NCBI GenBank assembly: GCA_000231825.2
Contig: JH720310.1
Location: forward strand, 612,813 to 676,812
Direction: 5' to 3'
Source: Tetrahymena elliotti 4EA
Lineage: Eukaryota; Ciliophora; Oligohymenophorea; Hymenostomatida; Tetrahymenidae
Length of the DNA stretch: 64,000 nucleotides
Notes under the pieces: model-generated
What the model saw: the letters and a program-made list of their open reading frames with translations, nothing else
What the model was told of the DNA's origin: nothing
The model's database searches: none
Shown here: positions 13,291 through 26,086 of the stretch, in pieces
How the letters are laid out: each line of letters starts with the position of its first letter
Numbering within the stretch: the first letter of the stretch is position 1
Program-made: the position numbers and the translations under genes

Positions 13291-16200
13291 GGTGTTTGCT
13301 TGTCTTTCAGTTTGTTTACTTAGATAACATTAATCATATTATTTAAAAATGCATAATTTGTCTAGTAAGCAAAAATTTTTCTTTTTCTCAAGCAAGTCGT
13401 CTTAATTTAACAAAATCTATAAAAAATAAGAAGTAAATCGGTTCAGTAAAAATAATCAAAAAAAATGAAACAGTGACAAATTTCAAATAAAAAATTACAC
13501 TGAACTATCAGTACTGACTTACAAATTTATGCTAACAAAATTTTGCATCGCTAACTAAGAATCTCACAAATTTCATGTTCACTATTTCATTTCTTTCCGC
13601 TAGCTTTGCCAGTAATTGTTTGATTCAAGCTATCATCAAAGACTTATAAATAGAGATAGACTTCAAAATAATCAAATTTATCAATTAATAAAATTGTTAA
13701 GCCAGCAAACCAACCAACCTACGGGCCCGTTTATGCCAAAAAAGCAAATCAAAACTAATTTATTAAAGTGCAGGGAATAATAACAGATGCAAAAGCAAAT
13801 AGAATTTTGTGATAAACTAAATCAATTTCCAAATGCATAAATAACAACTAATTAAAAGATTAGAAAAAACTACCCCAGAGAAGACAGAAACTTGATATCT
13901 AATATATTTATATATTTATTTACTTCTAACGATACTAATTACAATCACTTAATATAATGAAAACAATAATTACCATAGAAATAATAATGCAAAATGCAGA
14001 TTTTGTATGAAATATCTTTTATTAATTAAAAAAACTAAATAAATAACAATGAACAATAGTTAATACTTATCCTATTTATTTTTCTTACATTTACATATTA
14101 CTTAATCATGTATTAAGTTATAACGATAATTAGAATATATCTATTTATTCTATTCTATTACATATATTCTTCTAAAAGTTATTCTGCTAGCCTGTAAAAT
14201 ATTTATCTATATTATCATTTCAAAATATTAATTTAGAATTTGTAAGATGCTTTTTACAGCAATTTATTTAAATTAATATTGGCTTCTGCTTTTTTAATTT
14301 GTGAATGTAATCTTTCTATCGCACTTCATAAAAAAAATGTAAAATATAATCAAATATTATGTTTAAACTGATTTGGAATCTTTTTTCCGAAAAATATCTT
14401 CTGTAAATTAAACCAAGTAATTCCAACCCCTCACAACAAATACCAATTCATAATTTTATTCGTTCTTTTAAATTTTTATTAAGTAACAAAACTTTCTGAA
14501 TTTGTTTATTCACTTAAATATTTTCGTACTAGATGAACTATTCTTTTGGCATTTCTTTCTTTACCCGAGTACGAAGCAACTCATTATTCTTTATATTTTT
14601 GAGCATCTCTAAATGCAGCCAGTGGCAGTCTTTCATACATTATGAGAAAATGATAAAATAAAGCAAACCTTTTTAATTTTTGCTTCAAAGGATTTAAAAT
14701 ATTTGTATCGTTGAAAAATAAACTTTAGAAAATGTTAAAGTATATACCTAAAAAAATTCAAGTGCTTGAATTTTTGAGAGAAATCGAAAAAGAGGTAAAA
14801 TAAAATAAAATTACACAAAAAATAAAATTAATTATTCATAAATCTAAAAATATTACTTTAGCCTCTGTTTATGACCTATAAGTTTACTATTCTTTTAATT
14901 TATCTAATTTAAAACTAATTTTTTGCCTTTTTTAAATGAATTTTCCTCACTAAAACAACCAAAAAATTGCTATTTTTTGCATGAATTGTATGAAATAACT
15001 TTATTTATTATGATGTAATGACAGCTTTTATGAACGAATACGTAATTTCTAGTAAAGGGTTGAGAAAATAAACATTGTTATAATTTGGAGTAATTATTTA
15101 AAAAAAATTATGTTTGTTAATGGAATTGATTGATTATCTTGATATTGGGTGGGACTGATTAGCTTAATAATGTGAAAAAATGATGAAATATTAAATTATT
15201 ATTTCAAATAGTAAATATCGGTTAAGGCTTATATTTATTAAAGAGTAATCTAAATTCATCGCTGCACGTATTTTTAATATAAAATAGTAAGGGAGTCTAT
15301 GATTTAAATAAATATAAATGCATTTTCAGGTCTGACAAGACTGAAATGTACTTTTAAAATTGTTTACAATCCATATTATTTTAATCTAAGAGTAATCAAA
15401 AGTTTAGTTACTATGAATATTTTAACATAAAACATTAAGAAATAATAAGATTATAACATTTTTAAATACGCTTTTGAATAACAATCAAATCTGTTTACAT
15501 TTTAATCTTTCTATTTGTTAAAAATTTACTCAAAAAAAAAAAGTAAAAAATTTGTATGTGAATTAATTTTGTATTTTTAAATATATCTATTATTAGTTTT
15601 ACTTTATTTACATAATTTATTCACATCTTCTTGTAAACACTCTAAGTAAATAAGCATATAGATTTAGATGAATCATTATTAAAAATTTTTTTAAAGGTGT
15701 ATCTGACTGATATTTTTAAGCAATCAAAAATATAAAAAAACTTACATTATTTTCTATGATTTGCAAATTATTATGATTAGTAACTCAAATCTTTTTATTT
15801 TCATTCATTATTTTACTATTCACTAATAAATATTAGTTTACACTGCTATATATGTATTTTTCTTATGGATTACTTTCTAATCATAGACATTTATTTTCTA
15901 TTTAAATTACATTTTACACTAACCATTCCATCTTTAAGCTTATTGTAAATTAAACTACATATTATATTGGGATAAAATAACTTGAAACCATTCAAAAATC
16001 AAATAAATGTAGTTTTAAATTTTTTAAAAACTTTATCAACCAACTACATAATATTTTATTTACCTTAAATTATTACAACAAAGTAAATTATTTTAGATTT
16101 GAATTTATCTCAAACTAAAATTTACCATTTTATTTTGATACTTAAAATAAAATAGTTTTTCAAGGTCAAAGTTGAATTGAAAATATTTTTTTATAAATTT

Positions 16201-17596
16201 ACCTATCCTTTACATTAAAAAAGTATTAACTCTTTAAAAGTTTCTAAATAATACCTTGAAATAGAACTAAAAAATACATAAAAATTTCTTCAATTTTTAG
16301 GAATAATTTTTATTAAAACAAAATACAAAATAGCAAGTAGTTTATTTTTTTTAATAAATTAATGCTACAATTTATTATCAATTTAATAATACTTATTTCA
16401 GAACTGATTAGAGTAATTTCTCCATAAGTCAAGATTGTGGAGTATTGATTAATATCTATAGAAATAGTTAGTTTTATTATACATTTAAATTCAAACTTAA
16501 ATCATCAACCTGCTTTTTTTAAGAAAAATTGAAAAAAATAATCCATAAATGATTTAATTTACTTTAATATTGAAATAGTTAGTATTATTATACATCAGTC
16601 TGCTTTTCCTAAGTATAATTGAAAACATTAATTGATAAATTAATCAATTTCCTTAAAATTGTACTAAAAAAATATAAATAATAATATTTGTTTTTATTTT
16701 AAAATTAAGAAATTTATTTTAATTAAGTTGAACACTTTTATTTTAATTTGCTTTTATTTTGAAACAAATTTGTGTTTTAAATTAAATAACAAAAATGATA
16801 TCATTTTTCTTTAAATTCATCAAAACATTTTTAAATTTTAATTTAATGAAGCTAAAATGAATGGAAACTAATTTTAAATAAAAAACAACAATCTAATCTT
16901 ATTCTTCTTAAAATATTATGTTTAAAGCTATTTTATACATTTTATCTGTTTAGATTCAAAATTATATATTTACAGTTGCAAATAAGGAAATAATTTAATA
17001 AATAAATAGATGAAAGTAAAAAGACAAATAAAAATGTCTAATTAGCAATATAAAAATAACAAATTTTAAATAAAATTTTAAGAAAATAAATTTTTTTATC
17101 ATTAATTTTCATTTTGAAGTATTGAAAAAGAATAATTTTTTGTTATGAGAAGAAATATTATTGAGTTAAAAGAAAACATAAATATGTCTAAATTTTAAAC
17201 TAAATTAGTTGAATCAAATATTTGTATCATAAATTTATTATTGATTGATAAAGTGTTTCAGTAATTTGGTAAGAATAAAAATAGAATTAGATTCTTATTA
17301 TTTCTAAAAAGGAAATATGCATGTATCTATTTATTTATATTTCTAGCTATTAATTCATATAAATAAGTCTGACTCATTCATTTATTAATTGATTGATTGA
17401 GTTAGTTATTTAAGTAATTAATTATTGATTTGTCTATTAAGACAATTAATATAGAAATTTTAGATCTAAGGTATAGGCTATTAATTAAATAATATTTGTT
17501 TGTTTGTTTAGCTTAAATTAAATTAAATAATTAAAATTTTAGAACAATAAATTATCACTAGAATTACTTTGATTTTTCACAATCTAAGATTGATTT
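13291..17596. other. 4.3 kb very AT-rich non-coding stretch
   Basis: No supported gene. It includes a 10-bp GC palindrome, ACGGGCCCGT, at 13721-13730, which stands out in this context. A 94-codon open frame from ATG 14731 lacks coding character after its first 20 residues. The part from about 14800 to 17550 is especially AT-rich, with few codon-like patterns. Confidence 0.5.
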
Positions 17597-20500
17597 ATGG
17601 AGTAGCAATATAAATATAATGAAAGAGGACAAAAGCCTTCTTCCAATTAAAATAATTAAGGATATAATAATGGCAATAACAGTAGTAATAATAACAGCAA
17701 TTACAATAACAATGGGCCTCAGAGTAATTAACTACTGAATTATTTACGATTTTGTTTATGCTATAAATTTATTATTAATAATAGATTAGTTTAGAGATAG
17801 AGAAAGGGAGGAAGAAGAGCATTACTATTAAGCTTAAAATAAAAGAAGATAACAAAAAGTATATCAAGAATATGAAACAAAGCAAGGGAATAATTAAGAG
17901 AGTGGCAATAACTATCAAGCATAGAAAAATCAAAGATAGTATTAGAGAGATGGGAACAAAAATACTAATTAAAATAATATTGAGAATAGAAATCACAATA
18001 ATAGTTAAAAGCAGAATGGAAATAAAAATGAATTTTATCCTAGAAATTAACAAAGATAAGCCAATGACGATTATGATGATAGCGAAGATGATTATGATGA
18101 TAATTCTTTCAACAATTCAAGAAATGGAAAAAAGAAGAATTAAAATAGAAATTAAAATCAGAATAATAAGTAAAAATAATACGATAGCAGCGATGATGAT
18201 TGCAGCGAAGGCAGAAGGAAAAATAGAAGAGAGAAAAAAATAGATCCTAATGGACATAACCCAAATGCTAATATTGACTAATAATATGACAGATCTAAAA
18301 TAGAGCATTATTTCAATGGTAAAGACATCAAGTTTAGCAAAGATAAAAGATTTAACATCTATCACCAAAAAGACGAAGAATACTTTCATAACTCCAAAAA
18401 CAGAAACGGTGCTAATAAAATAGAAAGAAACTCAAACAGCAACCACAGCAGCATTAACTAAAAGAGCAATGAAGATTTTACTATTGAAAGCCTAGTGGAT
18501 TAAGTAGACTTTTAGGTTAACTTAGATAATATCTTTAATGAAACTAACATGGAAGACTATGATTGGAATAACTTGTATCAATTATTTAAATTATCAGAAA
18601 AGAAAAACTCGCTATTTTTCGCAGTAAATAAATAAACAAACATAATTATAATTAATTTATATGACCTTCTAATAGTTCATTTATTATCACCAATCATGTA
18701 CATTTTAATATATTCATTGTTTTAATTTTACAAATATTCAACAGATGCAAGGAGATAACTAGGTTATTTTTGACAAGAAAGAAATGGAAACTGATATGTT
18801 TAGGCTTTTCTAAAAACTTGCAAAAATCCTCATTTTGGGTGATTTAGAAACTGCAAGTGAAAAGAAGATTGATTAAAGACTTTGGGATATTTATAAGAAA
18901 AAGATTGAGTATAGCAAAAAATTTAAACTTGTTAGCACAAATGTATCAGACCAGCTTCATATTTTCGATTCTAAGATTCAATTCTTAAGAGGGTTGCTCA
19001 AGGATGTTATAGAAGTAATAATATTTTGGTGATATGATAGTTGTTATTAAATAATATGTATAAATATATAAAAGAAATACAAATCAGAATTATGTTCTGA
19101 AATAAAAGAAAAGAATAAAAAGAGAAGAATTATTGCTAACTTATGCTGCTACTTTGGAGAGCTCATTGAGTTAAAGTAAAAAGCCTTTATATTTTTTAAA
19201 ATGTTTGTTTCAATTTTCAAATGTAAAATAGAGAGAAAGTTTCAAGAACATAAACAACTCCTAATATGAAGAACATGCACTTTGCTGCTGGCTAGTACAT
19301 GAAAGCGATCAGCATTTACCCATTTTGTGGCAAATTCTTTTTAGTCTTAGCAAGTAATTTAATTAATATTTATTTATTAATCAATTAATCTATACGAAAT
19401 ATTATTTAATTAAATTGCAAAATATTATAAAATAATTAAATTAAGCTTTAAGTTACATGAGTGATGACTAATTTTCTGCTATTTACTGGTGTATAAGAGC
19501 TCTTTGTAGTTAATAGTCTTATCCTTGTAAAGAAAATCTGTAGGAATTCTTGGAAATAAATAGATAGAAATGCTATCAGTTTATGTAGGAGCATAATAGC
19601 TATGGAAAAATAGACAAAAGGGATACTTTCAAGTTATTTATTTTGCATTTTTTGAGCTTTGTGAATATTGCTTTAACCAAAATTGGAATTGAAAACATGC
19701 AAACTCATGCTCCTATGTTTGAGTATTTACAATAGCATCTCTAACTGTTGCAATCACAAATTTAATCACAACAAGATGTTAGTTTGAAGGATTAAACTAC
19801 TTTGCTTACATATGTTATTATGATGGTAGTATTTGCCTTGAGCAAATTTTAAGAGTATATTAAACTTAAAGATGGTTAAGTTTTGGATGTTAAAATACTT
19901 GAAAATGATATTTTGGCTAGTAACTGTTTGAAATATACCTATGGAATCTTGAACATGATTCTTGAATTATACGTCAATTATGACGTACCTTATTTCACTG
20001 ACTTAGTTATCCCTATTATCTGTTACTTCGTTTCTTATCAAGCTGTTTCAGATTATCTATTTACAAAATTCCCTCACTTCCAAACTCTTTTCAACAAAAT
20101 TCTCTCAAAAACAAAATAGAGATTTGCTAATTTCGAAAAATTAAAGCCAAAAAGCTTTTATGAAAGTCTTTGCGATAACTATTTATGTGAAACTGAAATT
20201 CAAATGATAGGCTACACACCATTCAACCCATATTTCGAAAACAACAAAGATAAATTTAAAATCCTTGAAGACGACTCTCTCCAATATCCCCTTAAGCTCT
20301 TCATCATCCTAGACAAGCTCCCAAAAATTGAATCTTTCAAAATTTTGGAAGAGGATGAATAAATAGACTAAAATCATGATCATGACCAAGAAGATTTTTT
20401 CTTCTTGAAAACAACTCCTCAAAAAGTAAACAAAAAAACAAACAAACATATTCTTTTTTAATAAATAATCTCATCTAAGTTTAATTTAATAAATAATATT

Positions 20501-22179
20501 TATAAAAACAAGAGATGTCTTATTTTTTTTTTAAATACTAATTTAATAAGAATTTTAAAGTGATAATCTCACCTAATCACCTAAGTTAATTTGAATCAAA
20601 AAAATAAAATCTTTAAAAGCAAGATTTTACTTTTAAATGCTTAGGAAATAAAAATCTCTTCTAAGCTAAAATGAATAGCATAAATATAACTGAGAAAAAA
20701 AATAGATCTAGTATTTTCTTTTGAGTGCTACTTAAGGATTAAAAAGATAATCTCATCGAGATTAAATTGAATTGTTTAAATAGAATCGATAATAACAAGA
20801 GAAATATTATTTTACTTTTAAATCCTTATTTAATCTTCTTAGAATTAAAAAAATAATCTCAATTAAATTGAATTAAATTATTCAATTAGAATTTATAAAA
20901 AACAAGAGAAATGTGATTTTATTTTCATCACACAACAAAGCATTTTATTTTCATCACACAACAAAGCATTTTATTTTCATCACACAACAAAGNNNNNNNN
21001 NNNNNNNNNNNNNNNNNNNNNNNNNNNNNNNNNNNNNNNNNNNNNNNNNNNNNNNNNNNNNNNNNNNNNNNNNNNNNNNNNNNNNNNNNNNNNNNNNNNN
21101 NNNNNNNNNNNNNNNNNNNNNNNNNNNNNNNNNNNNNNNNNNNNNNNNNNNNNNNNTTTCATCACACAACAAAGCATTTTATTTTCATCACACAACAAAG
21201 CATTTTATTTTTAATGCACTTTAATCTAAAGAATTAAAAAAAGGGGTATTTATTTGACTAATAAAAGTTAATATTTTAATTTAAAAATTCAGAGAAGTAG
21301 TAATTATTAATTTGTTTGTTTTGAGATATTTATGAGTTGGTTTATTTATTTAAAATAAATATTCAATTAATTTTATCAATTTAAACAAAAGGAAAATAAT
21401 GGAGAACAAGAAAGTAAATAGTTGATTATCATAGATGGAATGAATGTTGCAATAAGATATGGATAATCTACCTTCTGTGCTAAAGGTCTTTAAATTGTTG
21501 TAGATTTTTGGCTGAATCATTAAGCAGAAGTTTTGGTATTTTTACCTGATTTTTGCTTTAGTGCAGATTAGATTGAAAAGAAAAGACAAAAATTCTAAAA
21601 AGAAAAGGTAAAAAATAAATAAAAGAAATTGATAATTGTAATAATCTTAAAATATAAAAAGATTCCTGAAAAATTCAAGACTTTACCTGATGAAGTAGAG
21701 ACTCTAATTAAGCTTAGAGACTAGGTATATTATTATAAAAAATAAATAAATCAACAGATTTAAAATTTATGAAAATAATTAGGGATATGCTACTGGTATA
21801 CCTAACTTTAGTTATGATGATTCTTACATGATTGATTATGCAAGAAAGAAGAATGCCTTTATTATGACTAATGATAGATATAATGATCATATCTAAAACT
21901 TCAAAAATGATCCTAAGTAAATGGAAATAGTGAAGTAATGGATTAGAAACAACTGTATGAGTTTTACTTTTGTCAAAGATGAACTACAACCAGACCCTGA
22001 TTTCATATAGAAAAGAACTAAGATATCTTTAGAAAAGCCTTACTAATGAAATGCAAGAAATGAAACGAAATACTATTAAATTAACTGCAAATGATCAACC
22101 AACCATTCAGCTGAATTCTAAAATGAATGTCTTTACATAAGAAAAGTAATTTGTAGTAAAAGTAGTTTCGAATGAATGA
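17597..22179 (+). CDS. EST1/SMG6-like protein with C-terminal NYN nuclease
   Basis: Nine exons: 17597-17723, 17785-18623, 18745-19014, 19075-19175, 19232-19353, 19446-20425, 21392-21607, 21662-21724 and 21783 to the end. All junctions agree in phase. Residues 1-320 are Asn/Gln/Asp-rich and look disordered. About residues 323-490 resemble the EST1 N-terminal helical domain (LWDIYKKKIEYSKKFKLVS; AAGQYMKAISIYPFCGKFFL). The EST1-type RNA/DNA-binding region follows to about 800 (LSYMSDDQFSAIYWCIRAL; LCETEIQMIGYTPFNPY). Residues about 814-970 match the Regnase/ZC3H12A NYN fold: IIIDGMNVA (D828), YDD (D918, D919), MTND (D937) and SFTFVKDELQPDPD. The catalytic acids are all present. The likely role is endonucleolytic RNA decay. 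The frame as given stops at 22049 (994 aa), but one extra A would extend it to 22179. The alternative is two genes, the nuclease starting at ATG 21332. Confidence 0.78.
20917..21212. repeat. 26-bp tandem satellite spanning an assembly gap
   Basis: Near-identical 26-bp units (core TTTTCATCACACAACAAAGC) are seen three times left of the gap and about twice to its right. The gap was evidently left because the array could not be assembled, so the true array length is unknown. Confidence 0.93.
20993..21156. other. Assembly gap of 164 N
   Basis: A run of N flanked on both sides by the same 26-bp satellite unit. Confidence 0.99.
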
Positions 22180-23761
22180 TAATCAAAAGTTAAGTAAGTC
22201 CCTCTTCATTGATTTCATCTTCCTTTTATTTTATTATTAAACCTAACTTTTTATTCATTTTTTCTGAAAGTTGATTATAAGTGCTAGCCAAATAAACTAA
22301 GAAATTATTGATGAGGTGAGGTGAATCAATATATAACTTACTAATATTTTCAGAAGTATTTTTGGTACAAACTCAACTATTCAACCCATCCAGTTTATTT
22401 AATTTAACTAACTAAACCCCTTTAGTTGATTTAATTTAGCTTATAATCAAAAAGGAATAAACTCATTTTAAAAGTTATTTCATCTACAAAAACTCACTCT
22501 TCATTTTTTTTGAAGAAAATTAACTATTTAAAAGAAGATAATTTAAAGGACAATAATTCTTATTATCAAAGATGAAAATATAAAGTTTAAGATTATTAAT
22601 CAATGCCTTTAGATAAAATTTTTTAATATTTCTTGAAAAATAAAAATTTGATTGAAAAAATGTATTAAAATGGTTTATTTAATTGTTAGTTATTTCATTT
22701 AGAAAAACTCAAACTATCTCATCTTTATTCAAAACTATTTAAAAAGATCTTCAAAGATAATGTAAAGGATAATTGATAAGTTTATTAATTTTGATGATGA
22801 AAATAGAAAGTTTAATAAATTTAATCTTTATTAAAAATTCAATTAAAAATATTTTTAAGTTATTTTAAATTGCTTTGAAAATTTATATTTTTTTAACAAA
22901 TAGGAAATAATTTTCATAAATAAAAGTAAATATGAAGAGATCTAACTTCTAAATAAATTATATGGTTATTTATCTATAAATTAATACCTAGTTGATTGTG
23001 ATTATCATCAATCACTAAATACATACAAATCCTCATAAGTAAGTAAACTGACAATTACTATATTTCCTCTTTTTTTATAGCAAGTTGAACAAATTCTCAA
23101 TCAGCAAAAGCTATTAAACCAATACATAACTATAATTATTAAATGAATGAGATAAAAACCAAATAAAGATTGATTGCAAACGAATGACTCATTAAAAAAT
23201 AAATAGATTAAATATAATATGTTATTGTTTTTTTTGTAAAATTAATTATGCTATACTCATATCAATTTATCTTCAATATTTTTAGTGTTTTGTTTGATCA
23301 GCTTTCATAAATAAACAAATAAATAAATAAATAAATAAATAAATAAATAGATAGATACATACATACATGCATAAATACTTTTAGTTTATATAGATAGAAC
23401 TAATAATTATTTTATCATTCCTTTTTTAGGCATAAAAAAAAAAACAGTAATTTATCGACTAGATAGATTGTATTCAGATTAATTAAATATTCAATTTATA
23501 AATATTATTTAATTTCTAAAATATAACTAATTAGTTAGAATTATGACAGATTACTAGGGTAAATCTTAAATAATATGCAAGCAAAATCATTTTATTTTTT
23601 CTTATTAAATAAAGAAAATCAAAAATCATTCAAAGCTCCAATCACTTAGGTAGATAAATTCAAAAAGAAAAGTAAAATTTTGCTTTATTTTGGAAATTGA
23701 TGCAATATAATTAATATGCTACTTATTAGATGAAATCAATACAGGTTTAGGAGGTATTAAA
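22180..23761. other. Intergenic stretch with diverged duplication
   Basis: No gene seen. Two blocks of about 200 bp near 22440-22620 and 22680-22860 share order and sequence (GTTATTTCAT, CTATTTAAAA, AAAGATAAT, AAAATA-AAAGTTTAA) and look like an old tandem duplication. Confidence 0.5.
23316..23349. repeat. (AAAT)n microsatellite
   Basis: About eight AAAT units, followed by short GATA and CATA runs up to about 23370. Confidence 0.9.
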
Positions 23762-25478
23762 ATGGAAAATTCTTCCAAGGATTGTTTGCAGATTTCAAAT
23801 TAACTTGAAATGACATTGATTGAACAGAAAAAGGAAAACAAAAGGCTGCTGGATGAAATTGAAAATAGAAAAGACAGATTTTTGAAAAGAGAATAAGAAT
23901 ACAGAAAGATTATTGATGATCTCAAAAATGAAATTAAAAACAAAGCAGTCCCAGAGAATGCAGAAAGCAAAAAGTTAGAAGAAGCAAAAGATTATCATAA
24001 AATGATTATGGATAATATTGACAACATTCAATTAAAAACATCCAAAATCATTCTTGATCAAGAAAAGGATATTCTGCGTTTCTTTAATAATAAAATCACT
24101 GAAATTAAAAAGCAGTTTGAAGATGAAAGAATAAAGAAGGGCAAAAAGTAATTCTTCAAACCAATTAATTAATTTTTATGTTCTATTTCTTAGGGACCAA
24201 GATTATGTAGAAAAAGAATTAAAGCTCACAAGCAAGTTAGAATGGATTAAAAATATTGCACAGAAAATTGACAATGAAAACCACAATTTGATGAAAAAAT
24301 ATATGGACTTGAAAGCATAATATCAGACATAAGAAAATGATAGAGAAATGTTATTAAAAGAATTAATTATGAAAAAAAAGAAAAATGCCATTTTAAAAAG
24401 CCAACTAGAGTAATACGAATAACTATTTAAAGAAGCTACTAAAGACATTGATGATGATGAAAACGAAGAATTGAGAAAAATAAATTCCTCATAAAAATTT
24501 AAATAGCTTTTAAATGATAAAAATAATCCAAACAACAACACCCAATCAAGATACAGTAAATTATTTCTACTATATTCAAATAAAACACAAAATAAGGAAA
24601 GAGCTATCTATCTTTCTATTATAATAAATAGATTAATCCAACAAAATACCAAATAATTTTTATTATTTCATAAATGAAACTTTAATATTTATGAAGCCAT
24701 TTTAACTTTAAAGTAAAAGAGAAATTAAATTGATATTTTGAAATTGAATGTTAAATTCAAACAAGTTCATATTTAGTTTATTCTTTTCCATTCATGATCA
24801 AGTTCTGTTTGTTTATCATAAAAGCAATGATTGACAAGAAAAATGTTAAAAGAAATCATTCATTTTAATGGATAATTTGAATATGTTGAAGATATCTAAA
24901 TTTATTTTTACTTAATATTGAGTAGTTTAAACTTTTTTAACATTAAATAAAGATATGGATAAAACTGGAAATTCTTTTAATGCATCAAACTTGTATAAAT
25001 AAGGTACAGGTTATTATACCAAAGAAGAATAATTATATAGGTAAACAAATTATTTCTGAATTTGATGTCAATTTTATCTGCTTTTTATTATAAAAGATCT
25101 TAAAAAACTCTACACACATTGTAGAATACACTGAGAAAGGAATAGAGAAGAGCGAAAGAGTTAAAGTTAATGTATTTAAAGGAAATAGAATCTAAGAGTG
25201 AGTTGGAGGTTATAATTAAGAAAAATGTTGAAAAAATTAAATAAGAAAATCAATTAAAAAATCCTTCTAGTAAACATCTTATGAGCACTTTATAAAGCAA
25301 ACACAAAAGTGATTAGAAAGAATCATTTACAAAAGAAATGAGAGAAATTTTAATCGAATAATTATTAAATGATGATAAAGTATTAACTTTGGTTTATGAT
25401 AAAACCTTTTATCCAGATTTAAATAATATTTAAATTGATGAAAATAATGATGAATATTAAGAAACAGAGTAGGTTTGA
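23762..25478 (+). CDS. Coiled-coil protein, four exons, 405 aa
   Basis: Exons 23762-24147, 24194-24555, 24953-25040 and 25097-25478 join in matching phases. Starting from MENSSKDCLQIS, residues 10-270 are almost unbroken charged heptad-like helix (LEMTLIEQKKENKRLLDEI; LEWIKNIAQKIDNENH). A short Gly/Tyr-containing linker (NSFNASNLYKQGTGYY) follows, then a second Lys/Glu-rich helix ending ETEQV. There is no signal peptide or membrane segment. The composition fits a cytoskeletal, axonemal or basal-body scaffold, but that is inference from coiled coil alone and the family was not identified. The first intron is only 46 bp. Confidence 0.82.
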
Positions 25479-26086
25479 TAAATATTTGTATTCTTATTCA
25501 TATTTTTGATAACTAACTTAATTCAAACAAAATAACTTAAACTATTATCAATATCTATTTAGAAATAATAAAAAATTTCGAAAATATATTTAAAACTTTG
25601 ATTTTTTACAAACCAACTAATTAAACCCTATCTCAAAATGAAAAAAAAAAAAATTAGATTTTTATAACAAAAAAGTGTAGAGAAAAGTAATAAATTTATA
25701 TGAAGATGAATCCAAATGGCTTTATCTGTTTCTAAATTATTCTCGTTCATATCGAAATTTCCTTATAAAAAATATTAAAAATGTCTTTTACATTTATATC
25801 TTTGATTTACTACAAAAAAACAAACAAACTTAACTATTATCAAAAATTTTTTAGAAAATAAAAAAAACGTTTTTAAACAACTTGATTAATTATTTACAAA
25901 CCAATTAAACTATTAACAAAATTTGTTTAGGAAATTATAAAAAACATCTTTTTAACTGGATTTTCACTCATTATTTATTAATTTATTTGTACTTTAAAGT
26001 TAATATGCTAATTTACATTATTAATTGTTTAAATTAAATTGATTGCAATTAGATAAATAAGTACAGAAAAATAGAGACGCTTGTTA
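25479..26086. other. Intergenic stretch with degenerate ~100-bp repeats
   Basis: Three loosely similar blocks near 25525, 25815 and 25905 share ACTATTA-CAAAA-TTTTAG-AAAT-ATAAAAAA followed by ACAAACCAA. No coding frame was seen. Confidence 0.45.

Larger units (their letters stand above)
20426..21391 (+). other. Long intron or intergenic spacer between EST1 and NYN exons
   Basis: It begins AAA|GTAAAC and ends ACAAAAG|GAA, both phase 0, so it can be read as one 966-bp intron. Inside are diverged copies of a block of about 110 bp around TAATCTCA...AACAAGAGAAAT (20510-20915), then a 26-bp satellite and an assembly gap. If the two flanking parts are separate genes, this is instead a 3' end plus promoter region. 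Confidence 0.6.

Noticed and set aside
14731..15015. Open frame starting MLKYIPKKIQVLEFLREIEKE
   Set aside because: The first 20 residues look plausible but the rest reads as intron-like sequence, and no following exon was found.
17775..18389. Overlapping standard-code ORFs on both strands
   Set aside because: They are shadows of the Asn/Asp-rich exon of the EST1-NYN gene, which reads in a third frame under the ciliate code.
20913..21224. ORF across the N gap (SSHNKAFYFHHTTKHF)
   Set aside because: It translates the 26-bp satellite and the gap filler and is not a gene.
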